A DNA stretch of 64,000 bases from positions 1,736,001-1,800,000 of the forward strand of contig JADJEE010000001.1 of the NCBI GenBank assembly GCA_016709225.1, written 5' to 3'. The DNA is from Deltaproteobacteria bacterium (GTDB taxonomy: Bacteria > Myxococcota_A > Polyangia > Nannocystales > Nannocystaceae). The position numbers and the translations under genes are program-made. This document shows, in pieces, positions 8,445 through 16,205 of this stretch. The notes below the pieces were generated by a model. The model was not told the origin of the DNA. It made no database searches and saw nothing but the letters and a program-made list of their open reading frames with translations. The stretch's first letter is position 1, and each line of letters begins with the position of its first letter.

Positions 8445-9088
8445 GGCTCGTCCTCACCGACGTCGTCGTCGCCGTCGTCCAGTCGCGCGTCCCAGCCGTG
8501 CAGCTTGCCGCGCAGCAATCGCTTGGCGCGGTGCAGGTGGGTCTTCACGGTGCCCAGCGGGAGCTCGAGGATCTCGGCGATCTCGGGGTACGAGAGATCC
8601 TGCAGGTAGTAGAGCACCACCACGCCGCGGTAGCGCTGCGGGAGCTCGGCCACCGCGGCCGCGAGATCGCGACGCAGGTCCGCACGCGGAGCGCTGTGGG
8701 CGTCCTCGGGCGCGACCGCAGCGCTGTCGTAGCCGAGCGGCAGCACGGCGAACGTCTTCGCCCGGGTCGCGTGGTTGAGGTACGCGTTGTAGCTGATGCG
8801 GTACAGCCAGGTGCCGAAGCTGGCGCGGCCCTCGAACCCGCACAGCCCGCGATAGGCCCGCAGGAACACCTCTTGCGCGAGATCGTCGGCGAGCGTCCGA
8901 TCGCCGCACAGCCGCAACAACAGCCCGCGGACCTTGCCCTGGTGCCGGCGCACGAGCTCGGCGAAGGCGGGACGGTCACCCTCGGCCGCCGCGCGGACGA
9001 GCGCCGCGTCCTCGCGGGGGCCGGTCGTGCTCGCGTCGACGGTGCCGACCAGCTCGGGTGCGCGTAGGTTCGTGATCGCGATGGCCAT
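8441..9088 (-). CDS. ECF sigma factor (RpoE-like)
   Basis: 215 residues. Region 2 is visible as LVRRHQGKVRGLLLRLCGD, then DDLAQEVFLRAYRGL and FGTWLYRISYNAYLNH. Region 4 is visible as LPQRYRGVVVLYYLQDLSYP and EIAEILELPLGTVKTHLHRA, the promoter -35 recognition helix. These are hallmarks of group 4 (ECF) sigma-70 proteins that switch on envelope-stress or development genes. A small membrane protein overlaps its end, suggesting sigma/anti-sigma control, and kamA follows. The gene starts 9 bp after the preceding gene, so it may also be part of a longer operon beginning at 11801. Confidence 0.93.
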   Translation of the reverse strand: MAIAITNLRAPELVGTVDASTTGPREDAALVRAAAEGDRPAFAELVRRHQGKVRGLLLRLCGDRTLADDLAQEVFLRAYRGLCGFEGRASFGTWLYRISYNAYLNHATRAKTFAVLPLGYDSAAVAPEDAHSAPRADLRRDLAAAVAELPQRYRGVVVLYYLQDLSYPEIAEILELPLGTVKTHLHRAKRLLRGKLHGWDARLDDGDDDVGEDEP

Positions 9089-9097
9089 CGAAGATCC

Positions 9098-9679
9098 TCA
9101 GTTCCGCATCGCGAGCCGAAAGCTCAACAGATAGCCGGCACCGATGAAGGCGGGCACCAGGCCCCCGGCACACAACCCGCGATCGCCGGTCAGCAACCCC
9201 GCCACGACCAAACCCAATCCAGCGAAGCCCAACACGATGCCGCGGCGCAGGTCGTTGCGCGCGGGCGCCGACAGCAGACCCGGCGGCGGCTCATGGCCTT
9301 GCTCGACCAGCCGCCGGGCCAGCTCGAGGCGCTTGTGCTCGGCCGACAGCCGCATGCGCCCCAGCGCGATGACGACCAACGCCGCCAGCGCGAGGAACAC
9401 CACACCGAAGCCACGCAGCGGACTCGCGCTCGGCCCGTCGACGCCGACCTGCAGCTCGAGCCAGGCGCCCGCGGCGTGGACCTGCTCGGCGCAGCCGATG
9501 CCGAAGTCGACGACGTCGAAGGCCCGCTGCCACACGTCCATTGCCATGGTCGGCTCGGCGGCGTGGGCATCGGTCGCGACCCCGAACACCAGCGCGCCCA
9601 CCAGCACGCCGACCGCCGGCAGAACCGGCGCGACCCGGCGCGAGATCTCAACGGGCGTGGAGGGCGTACGTCGGGTCAT
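9098..9679 (-). CDS. Secreted/membrane protein resembling DUF6249
   Basis: About 193 residues from an ATG at 9679 that overlaps the stop of the upstream glycosyltransferase gene (ATGA). There is an N-terminal signal sequence (VLPAVGVLVGALVFGVATDA), a short exported region with WQRAFDVVDFGIGC, a transmembrane helix (GFGVVFLALAALVVIAL), a conserved-looking amphipathic stretch (LELARRLVEQGHEPP), and a final hairpin of two membrane segments ending GYLLSFRLAMRN. The LVEQG...DLRRG...GLGYLL order is reminiscent of DUF6249 proteins; the function of such proteins is unknown. Confidence 0.68.
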   Translation of the reverse strand: MTRRTPSTPVEISRRVAPVLPAVGVLVGALVFGVATDAHAAEPTMAMDVWQRAFDVVDFGIGCAEQVHAAGAWLELQVGVDGPSASPLRGFGVVFLALAALVVIALGRMRLSAEHKRLELARRLVEQGHEPPPGLLSAPARNDLRRGIVLGFAGLGLVVAGLLTGDRGLCAGGLVPAFIGAGYLLSFRLAMRN

Positions 9680-11076
9680 CGCGCAGGATCGCTGCCAACC
9701 GCTTCGACCCCGCCCTGCCGCCCCCGGTTTCGCGTCCAACGTCGCCATGCCGCGGTCCCCAGCATCGCGCACAGCTCCACCGCCAGGAGCACGATGATGG
9801 GGTCATAGGGCGTGCGCAGGCGCACGTCGCCGAAGTAGATGGCGGCGACGATGAAGGCAGACCACAGGTGGACCGCGACCAGCGCGAGCTTGGGATGCCG
9901 TGCCGGCCAGAACACCAGCAGCGCGGCGAGCACGGCCGGAATCGCGAACACGCTGGCGTGCACCACGCCCCAGGTGGTCGCGACCGCGGCCCACTTGCCC
10001 TTGCCGGAGTCGGGCCAGAGCACGTTGTACCGCCACAGCATCAGCACGTGGACCAGCGCGAACTCGGCCTGCTTGGCGAGGCCGCCCTGCGCCACGCACT
10101 GGCGCATGTACTCGCCGTGCTTCTCGGCGTCGCCGATGTAGCCGTAGTAGTAGAAGTACTTGTCGATCACGGGATCGAGCTGCGGCCACTCGCCGGGCGC
10201 GAGGCTGGCACGCTTGGCCAGCTGCAGCAGCGGCGGCGGCCCGAACACGGTGCGCGAGCGCGACGGCTGATCCGGCAGCGCGATGATCTTGGTGACGTGG
10301 CAGCGACCGAAGACCTGGTTGAAGCTGCCGTTCTCGGAGATCAAGCCGTAGCGACCGGTGTGGTAGTGGAGCCGCCAGGCGGAGAACGCCAGCACCAGCA
10401 GCAGCGGTGCGGCCGCGTGCAGCAACAGCCGCAGGGTCAGCCGCGGCCACAGCCGCCGGCCGAAGAACCACAGCGGCCCGAGCAACGCGACCGCGACCAG
10501 GATCTGCGGCCGCATGACGGTCGCGAAGGCCAGCGCGAAGCCGGCCAACCACGCGTCGCGTCGCCGCCCGTGGTCGACCACGCGCAGCAGCAACCACGTG
10601 CCGGCGAGCATGCCGAGCGCGAACGGGGTCTCGCTGAGGAAGTAGCCCGACAGCGAGATCATCGGATAGTCGAGCACCAAGAACGTGCCGACCACGGGCG
10701 CAACCCAGGCGAAGCGACTGGCGCGACGGGCGAGCAGATACCCGAACATCGCGTTCGCGGCCCCGATCACCGCGAACGCCACACCGACGGGGCCGAGCTG
10801 GCCCTTCCCGAACACGCGCTCGACCGCGAACATGAGCACGTGCGTGCCCCACGGGTAGAACGCCGCGTACTCGCGCTTCGACCACGGCTGCACGAACAGC
10901 CCCTCGGCGCGGCCGACGTAGCCGTTCATGTCCGAGTACACGTAGTCGGCCGGCGGGTGAACGAAGAGGTTCCAGTGCACGCGCACGACCAGCGCGGCAA
11001 CGAAGATCGCGAGCGTCCAGCGCTCGCGCACGAGCCACGCCGCGATGCGCCGCGGCCACGGTTGCGTCGCGCTCAC
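9676..11076 (-). CDS. GT-C fold membrane glycosyltransferase (ArnT/PMT-like)
   Basis: 466 residues from a GTG that overlaps the previous stop codon (GTGA). About ten hydrophobic segments are visible. After the first helix (LAIFVAALVVRVHWNLF) comes a loop with YVYSDMNGYVGRAEG, the position of the acidic catalytic residues in GT39/ArnT-type enzymes. A second family hallmark is SGYFLSETPFALGMLAGTWL. Such proteins transfer a sugar from a polyprenyl-phosphate donor on the outer face of the inner membrane. The large loop after the middle helices (GSFNQVFGRCHVTKIIALPD) contains no motif I know. Substrate cannot be inferred from the neighbours. Confidence 0.8.
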   Translation of the reverse strand: MSATQPWPRRIAAWLVRERWTLAIFVAALVVRVHWNLFVHPPADYVYSDMNGYVGRAEGLFVQPWSKREYAAFYPWGTHVLMFAVERVFGKGQLGPVGVAFAVIGAANAMFGYLLARRASRFAWVAPVVGTFLVLDYPMISLSGYFLSETPFALGMLAGTWLLLRVVDHGRRRDAWLAGFALAFATVMRPQILVAVALLGPLWFFGRRLWPRLTLRLLLHAAAPLLLVLAFSAWRLHYHTGRYGLISENGSFNQVFGRCHVTKIIALPDQPSRSRTVFGPPPLLQLAKRASLAPGEWPQLDPVIDKYFYYYGYIGDAEKHGEYMRQCVAQGGLAKQAEFALVHVLMLWRYNVLWPDSGKGKWAAVATTWGVVHASVFAIPAVLAALLVFWPARHPKLALVAVHLWSAFIVAAIYFGDVRLRTPYDPIIVLLAVELCAMLGTAAWRRWTRNRGRQGGVEAVGSDPAR

Positions 11077-11801
11077 GCGCGCTCCCCCTGCCCGCCCCGG
11101 CGCTGCCACAGCTGCCAGAAATCGAGCGCCGCCGGTCGCGGGCACGGCTCGCCGCCGCCCCAGCGCAGCAGTGCATCGACGCGGGCGTAGCCACATGCGG
11201 TCATCGCTGCGAGCTCGGACGCGTGGGTGCGTGCGAGCGTGGGGACGCGATCCCAGAACCTCGCAGGCTCGTGCTCGAGGCCATAGAACACCGGCTGGAT
11301 CCCGAGCTGCTCGTCGAACCACGCCGACGCGCGGGTCCACGCATCGGCCGTGGGCTCGCGCTCGGGCATGAGGTAGGCGCAGCTGATCACGGCGGCGGAC
11401 AGTTCGTCCCACAACACGGCACGTCCGTCGATGGTGTCGGTGTCGTAGGGGATCGCGCCGTAGTCGAAGCCATGGTCGTCGGCGAGGCGCCCCGCGAGGG
11501 CCACGTGGACCAGCTCGTGCAGCAGGTTGGGCAGGCCCTCGACCTCGATGCGGACCCGCGGGGGATCGCCCGCGAGCGCGGGCTCCGGCGGCCGAAACCA
11601 GGCCGCTGGTGTGGTCCAGCCGGCGGGATCACCCCGCACCGGGTCGGCGAACGGATCCGTCGGCGCCAGTGCGCGCACCGAGTTCTCGGCCCCCGCGTGG
11701 ATCCGAACTTCCGCTCCGAGACGACGAAGTGTTTTGGCACACACCGCAAACAAAAGCTGTTCCTCGGCGGCCCGATCGTGCGGTATGGTGGAGCCTGGCA
11801 T
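11073..11801 (-). CDS. Putative zincin-like protein with HELVH motif
   Basis: 242 residues without a signal peptide. The clear feature is LPNLLHELVHVALAGRLADD, an HExxH zinc-binding motif in the form usual for gluzincin or Minor-zincin proteins. Some 30 residues later VLWDELSAA could supply a third acidic ligand. The rest (for example FYGLEHEPARFWDRVPTLAR) is not recognised. The motif suggests a metalloprotease-like fold, but activity and substrate are unknown. It is the first gene of the minus-strand run and faces the kinase at 11854 across a 52-bp divergent gap. The stop overlaps the next gene (GTGA). Confidence 0.7.
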   Translation of the reverse strand: MPGSTIPHDRAAEEQLLFAVCAKTLRRLGAEVRIHAGAENSVRALAPTDPFADPVRGDPAGWTTPAAWFRPPEPALAGDPPRVRIEVEGLPNLLHELVHVALAGRLADDHGFDYGAIPYDTDTIDGRAVLWDELSAAVISCAYLMPEREPTADAWTRASAWFDEQLGIQPVFYGLEHEPARFWDRVPTLARTHASELAAMTACGYARVDALLRWGGGEPCPRPAALDFWQLWQRRGGQGERA

Positions 11802-11853
11802 CCGTTCGCGGGCGCCATCCTATGCGGGGCCTCGCCTCCGCGCCATCACTCCC

Positions 11854-13227
11854 ATGGCCCCCCCAGCCATCATCACGCGCGGCGCACGAGCGGTCCAGCT
11901 GGGCCGCTACCTGCTCGTGGGGCGGCTGGCCAGCGGCGCCACCTCCACCGTCTATCTCGCGCGGGCGCTCGGCGAAGGCGGGTTCGCACGGGAGTTCGCG
12001 GTCAAGGTGCTGCATCCGCACCTCGACCCGTCGCTGCGCAGTCGCTTCCTCGACGAGGCGCGTCTGACCTCGCGGGTACGCCACCCCAACATCGTCAACG
12101 TCATCGAGCTCGGGGTCGATCGCGGGCTCGACTACCTGGTGCTCGAGTACGTCGACGGCGTCGATCTGCGTCGCCTCATGCTCTCGCGCAGCGTACCGCT
12201 ACGTCCGAGCCAGGCGGCGCTGTTGGTCGCCACGGTCGCGCGCGGGCTGCATGCGCTGCACACGGCCGTCGACGAGCACGGCCAACCGATGCAGGCAGTG
12301 CACCGCGATCTCTCGCCGCACAACCTGATGATCGACCGCAACGGTCGCGTGGTGCTGATCGACTTCGGGCTCGCCAAGCTGCACGCGCGCAGCGAGCACA
12401 CCGAGGTCGGCGTGCTGTGCGGACGCCTGCAGTACATGAGCCCGGAGCAGGCCCAGCTGCAGGCGCTCGACGCCCGCAGCGACGTGTTCTCGCTGGGCTC
12501 GGTGCTGTTCGAGCTGCTGACCGGTCGCCTGCCCTTCGGCGACGATGACTCGCGACAGACCCACGAGCGCCTGTTGGCCTGCGACACCGCCGCGATCGCG
12601 ACGCTGCTCCACCAACGCTTCGCCGGCAACAACCCCTCCGACACGCTCGGCAAGGGTCTGGCGGAGATCGTCTTGACGTGCCTGCAGCGCGAGCCGAGCG
12701 ATCGCTTCGGCTCGGCGGCCACGCTCGCCGACGCGATCGAGCAGCAGCTGGCGATGTCCGGCGTCGACGTGGTGGCGCTGCAGCGCGAGCTGGCCGAGGT
12801 CGCGGCCGCCAGCGCCGGTGGCGTGTCGGCGCTGCCGCCCGCGGTGCTGCCGGCGGGCGCGAGCGGCAACCCCCGCGGCCGCGCGACGCGGTGGTTGGCG
12901 GCCGCCGGCGTCGCCGCGTTGCTGACGACCGCCGCGTACGGCTGGCGCACGATGCAGCGCGACGCCACGATGGAGGCCGCCGAGCGCGAACCGCCGGCGC
13001 TGGCCGCCGACGCGGCGCCGAGCCGCGGCAGCGATCGCGTGGTGCCGGCCAGCCCGCCCCCACCGCCGGCCGCCCCCGCACCGGCCACGCTCACGGTGCC
13101 GGTGCCGATGCCCACGACCTCCGCGATCGTGCCCGCGGCGGTGGCCGCCCCCGAGCCCAGCGGCGCGGGCCAGCGGCGCGCCCGACGACGCGCCCGCGCG
13201 CTCAAGCCCAACCCGTACGCACCCTGA
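11854..13227 (+). CDS. Ser/Thr protein kinase with C-terminal membrane anchor
   Basis: About 457 residues. The Pkn2/Hanks-type kinase domain occupies ~18-290: glycine loop GRLASGATSTVY, catalytic Lys51 in AVKVLHP, HRDLSPHNL with Asp152, DFG Asp170 in LIDFGLAK, and SPEQ in place of APE. A linker follows, then a transmembrane helix at ~347-364 (WLAAAGVAALLTTAAYGW), a Pro/Ala-rich region and a basic tail ending RRARALKPNPYAP. The kinase domain is N-terminal and therefore cytoplasmic, with the proline-rich part outside. It is divergent from the 11801 gene and is followed 23 bp later by a TPR protein that may be its partner. The ATG at 11854 is favoured because the kinase domain begins soon after. 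Confidence 0.92.
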   Translation: MAPPAIITRGARAVQLGRYLLVGRLASGATSTVYLARALGEGGFAREFAVKVLHPHLDPSLRSRFLDEARLTSRVRHPNIVNVIELGVDRGLDYLVLEYVDGVDLRRLMLSRSVPLRPSQAALLVATVARGLHALHTAVDEHGQPMQAVHRDLSPHNLMIDRNGRVVLIDFGLAKLHARSEHTEVGVLCGRLQYMSPEQAQLQALDARSDVFSLGSVLFELLTGRLPFGDDDSRQTHERLLACDTAAIATLLHQRFAGNNPSDTLGKGLAEIVLTCLQREPSDRFGSAATLADAIEQQLAMSGVDVVALQRELAEVAAASAGGVSALPPAVLPAGASGNPRGRATRWLAAAGVAALLTTAAYGWRTMQRDATMEAAEREPPALAADAAPSRGSDRVVPASPPPPPAAPAPATLTVPVPMPTTSAIVPAAVAAPEPSGAGQRRARRRARALKPNPYAP

Positions 13228-13250
13228 TCGATCGTAGGATCCCCGCCGGC

Positions 13251-14132
13251 GTGATCCGATCCCGAGTGAGCGCGCGACGGCGACGGCGAGCGTGGACCAT
13301 CGCGCTGGTGCTCGCGTCGCTGGCCGCACCGCGCATCAGCGCAGCCTCCCCATGGTCGGTGCGCGGGCCGCTGGCGGAGCGCGCCGCCCCGAGCCTGCGG
13401 CCGAGCGCACCGGAGCGCGACGACACCGACCTCGCGGTGCGACGGGAGGCCGAGGCCGCCTTCGCCGATGGCGAGGCGGCGTTCGAGCGGGGGGACTACG
13501 CCACCGCGTCGGTGCGCTTCGCCCGGGCGCAGGCCCTCTCGCCGCACCCCTGGACGCTCTACAACCTCGCACTCTCGCAGTCGCGCAGCGGCGATGCGTT
13601 GGCGGCGTTCCACAGCTTCGACGCGCTCAGCCACGCGGCCACCACCGACGGCGAGCGCACCGAGGCCGCCCGCGAGCGCGACGCCTTGTTGCCGTTGCTC
13701 GCGACCGTCGAGCTGGGCGGTCCGGTGGGCTCGCGGGCATGCATCGACGGCGTCGCGCTCGTCATCGTCGAGGATCAACGCCGCCGCGTGCTCGCGCCCG
13801 GGGTGCATCGCGTGACGACGATGCGCAGCGACGACAACCTCGCGCTCGCGGCGGGACAGCGCGTGCACGTCGACGCCAGCGCACCGCGGACGCGTCGGGA
13901 TCGGCGACGCGCGTGGGCCGGACTCACGATCGGCGGCGGCGTGGTGGCGGTCGGCGGTGGCATCGCGGGAGCCGTGCTCGCCGAGCGTCCGGTCGCGCAG
14001 GGGCTCGCGGGCGCGGCCGCGGTCGGTGGTGCGGTTGCGGTGATCGCCGCCGCCGTGCGCCTCGCCCACGACACGCGCAATCCCGCGGCCCCCGCGGTCT
14101 TGCACTGCGGCGACGCACCGACCGAACCGTAG
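13251..14132 (+). CDS. Secreted TPR-containing protein
   Basis: About 293 residues from a GTG at 13251 (a second in-frame GTG is at 13266). A basic n-region and hydrophobic core form a signal peptide (RRRRRAWTIALVLASLAAPR ending ISAAS). A TPR pair lies at about 65-130 (EAEAAFADGEAAFERGDYAT, LYNLALSQSRSGDALAAF). A PEGA-like beta segment follows (VELGGPVGSRACIDG, LAPGVHRVTTM). Two C-terminal hydrophobic stretches rich in Gly/Ala/Val end the protein. TPR plus PEGA-like plus C-terminal hairpin is a common layout next to kinases in myxobacteria; it may sense envelope state for the upstream kinase (inference). Confidence 0.72.
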   Translation: MIRSRVSARRRRRAWTIALVLASLAAPRISAASPWSVRGPLAERAAPSLRPSAPERDDTDLAVRREAEAAFADGEAAFERGDYATASVRFARAQALSPHPWTLYNLALSQSRSGDALAAFHSFDALSHAATTDGERTEAARERDALLPLLATVELGGPVGSRACIDGVALVIVEDQRRRVLAPGVHRVTTMRSDDNLALAAGQRVHVDASAPRTRRDRRRAWAGLTIGGGVVAVGGGIAGAVLAERPVAQGLAGAAAVGGAVAVIAAAVRLAHDTRNPAAPAVLHCGDAPTEP

Positions 14133-14192
14133 CGCGCCCGCGGTCGGGTGGCGCCCGCTGTGGGCTCGCCGCCGGTGGTGAAACCGGGGCTG

Positions 14193-14816
14193 CTAGAAGC
14201 GGCCGCCGAGCGTCAGCAAGGCGCCCTCGCGCGAGAGCGCCAGGTCGGCGCCGATGCGTCGACGCGCCCGCACGCCGATGCCGAGCAGCGCCGCACCAGC
14301 GGCCAGCACCGCGAGGGCCGGGATGCCGAGGGTCAGCGCACCGCGGCGGCGCGCGCTGACCTGGCAGCCGTTGCCCCCCGCCGGTCGGCAGGGATCGCTG
14401 GCGGCCAGCGCCAACGAACCCACGCCCATCACCGTGCCCACCGCGAGGAAGATGATGCCGCCGCGGATCCGGCGACCGGCCAGCTGCCCCTCGGGGCTGT
14501 CGCGGCGCGGATCGTAGTCGGCCTCGAGCGCGTCGTCGTCGGACGCGAGGTCATCGCCGGCCGCCGGCGACGCGCCCTCGGGCACGTCGGGATCGTCGGC
14601 GGCCAAGGACGGCGGCGGCGTGGGCTCGGGGCCCGCGGGCTCGAGCTCGTCCAAGCCCGCGCGCGGCTGCGTGACCCCAGTGCCGTCGACCGGCGGGCTC
14701 GGCGGGCGCTGCGGTCCCTCGTAGGTGCGTGGCGCGGCATCGGCCGATCGCGGCGCGCCGACGAGGCTCGCGGCGACGAGGATCGCGATCGGAGCGAACT
14801 GGGCGCGCATCGACAA
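14193..14816 (-). CDS. Hypothetical secreted protein with two C-terminal membrane segments
   Basis: 207 residues. Signal peptide APIAILVAASLVGAPRSADA is followed by a Pro/Asp/Glu-rich disordered region to about residue 110, then GGIIFLAVGTVMGVGSLALA and LGIPALAVLAAGAALLGIGV membrane segments flanking a short loop with two Cys (DPCRPAGGNGCQ). The tail is basic and ends GALLTLGGRF, a terminal aromatic as in some outer-membrane strands. No family is recognised. It is convergent with the TPR gene and divergent from the thioredoxin-like gene at 14912. Confidence 0.62.
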   Translation of the reverse strand: MSMRAQFAPIAILVAASLVGAPRSADAAPRTYEGPQRPPSPPVDGTGVTQPRAGLDELEPAGPEPTPPPSLAADDPDVPEGASPAAGDDLASDDDALEADYDPRRDSPEGQLAGRRIRGGIIFLAVGTVMGVGSLALAASDPCRPAGGNGCQVSARRRGALTLGIPALAVLAAGAALLGIGVRARRRIGADLALSREGALLTLGGRF

Positions 14817-14897
14817 ACCTGGGCCGTCCGGGGCCGCACGCTAGCAGCCCGGCCCGGCGCTTCGCAACCCGAGGGCACCCGCACCCGTGCGCTCGGC

Positions 14898-14903
14898 TAT
14901 CAT
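14898..14903 (+). promoter_or_regulatory. Candidate -10 box TATCAT
   Basis: TATCAT lies 8 bases before the GTG at 14912, so a transcript would begin at or next to that codon. This favours 14912 over the GTG at 14906 as the start. No convincing -35 element is visible. Confidence 0.35.
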
Positions 14904-14911
14904 CGGTGGCG

Positions 14912-16105
14912 GTGCTGCTGACCTCCTTGCTCTGGGCGGCGCTTGCCGCCGCGCCGTCGCCGGTCCGCTGCCCCACCCACGAGGCCGCCGCGGTCGAGCT
15001 GGGCAATGCCGACGCGCCGCTGCGACTGTCGGCGTACGTCGATCCGGCGAGCACCTCGGCGGCCACGACCTGGACGGAGCTCACGCGGATCGTGGCCGAG
15101 CACGGCGACGGCCTCACCATCGCGGTGTGGTTCGTGCGACCGCCGCAGGCCTACGACCCGCGCATCGAGCGGGTGCGCCGACTCGCGCTCGCGGCGGTCC
15201 GCCTCGGACGCGTCCGTGAGGCGCTCGCGCTGGTCGCACGCCGCGGACCCGAGTTCGTGGCGGTCGCGCTGGCCGACGAGTCCCGCCACGACGGCCTCGC
15301 GCGCGCGCTGGCGGTGGAGCGCCGCGCCCTCGACGACGCGCTCGCCGGTCGCTGCGACGCCGCGCGCGTCGACGATGCATCGGCGATGGCCGCCGAGCTC
15401 GCGCGCCGCTCCACCCTTGGCGCGCTGCGACTGCCCGCGTTCGTGGTCGGCACGTTCGTGTTCGACGACGGCCCCGGCCTCGACCGCGTGCGGGCCGAGC
15501 TCGCCCGAGAGCCGGTCCGCAGCGCGCTGCGGTGGCGCATCGAGGCCGAGCCCGCCATCGCGCCACCGATCCGCGGCACGTCCGAGACGATGCGGGTGCC
15601 GCCCCCGGGCGGGGCCGACCTCGGCGGCGTCGGCCTGCCGCACCGGCTCGTGGTGGTCGCCCAGGGCGAGGACGACCCCAACCTGTTCCTGACGCTGCCG
15701 CGCGCGCTGCAGTTCCGCGCCGCCCACCCCGGCGTCCTGTCCGTGCACGTGCGGGCCCTCGGTCGCTCGTTCGTGGCGACCCAGCTGCGGCAGCGGCTGT
15801 GTGCCGCGCGGCTGGGCGGGCGCGAGCTCGACTACCTGCGCGCGCTGGCGGCCGCCCCCGACGTTCGTCGCGAGCCCGATGAGGCGCTGGTCGAGCTGCT
15901 ACGGGCGCTCGACGCCATCGCCGACCAGGACTGCGACGACGCCGACGAGCCGCCCGCCACCGGCCTCGCCGAGGGGGCGTGGCTCGATGGGATCCCGCGC
16001 TCCGCCGCCGAGCTCGACGACCTCGCGAGCCTGGTGCGTCAGGGGCAGCGCGCGCGTCGTCCGCTGTCGCTGTGGACGGCGATCCCCGCCGGCGAAGCCC
16101 CCTGA
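14912..16105 (+). CDS. Secreted protein with degenerate DsbA/thioredoxin-like segment
   Basis: About 397 residues. A short signal peptide (VLLTSLLWAALAAAPSPV) precedes VELGNADAPLRLSAYVDPAS, which matches the start of DsbA/thioredoxin_4 domains (G-x-x-DAP-x-x-x-x-x-x-D) except that the redox CxxC normally found just after is absent (PASTSAATTW). Later LRLPAFVVGTFVF resembles the cis-Pro strand of the fold. The second half repeats the theme weakly (LPHRLVVVAQGEDDPN...). It is likely a non-redox thioredoxin-fold protein in the periplasm. The start was chosen from a -10 box just upstream; GTG 14906 is nearly equivalent. Confidence 0.68.
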   Translation: MLLTSLLWAALAAAPSPVRCPTHEAAAVELGNADAPLRLSAYVDPASTSAATTWTELTRIVAEHGDGLTIAVWFVRPPQAYDPRIERVRRLALAAVRLGRVREALALVARRGPEFVAVALADESRHDGLARALAVERRALDDALAGRCDAARVDDASAMAAELARRSTLGALRLPAFVVGTFVFDDGPGLDRVRAELAREPVRSALRWRIEAEPAIAPPIRGTSETMRVPPPGGADLGGVGLPHRLVVVAQGEDDPNLFLTLPRALQFRAAHPGVLSVHVRALGRSFVATQLRQRLCAARLGGRELDYLRALAAAPDVRREPDEALVELLRALDAIADQDCDDADEPPATGLAEGAWLDGIPRSAAELDDLASLVRQGQRARRPLSLWTAIPAGEAP

Positions 16106-16180
16106 CCGCGTGATGACGCGACGCGGGCGATCGACCGTCGCGCGGGGCAACGCCGGCACTGGTGCCCACGCGTAAGCTGT

Positions 16181-16186
16181 TATCAT
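16181..16186 (+). promoter_or_regulatory. Candidate -10 box TATCAT for the PP2C gene
   Basis: TATCAT with upstream GCTGT (AAGCTGTTATCATCG) lies 19 bases before the ATG of the phosphatase gene, giving a predicted leader of about 12 bases. There is no strong -35. Confidence 0.35.
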
Positions 16187-16205
16187 CGCGCCGCCCCGAG
16201 CGACC

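Noticed and set aside
12132..14105. A 657-codon minus-strand frame over the kinase and TPR genes
   Set aside because: No domain, and it is antisense to a kinase with all catalytic motifs.
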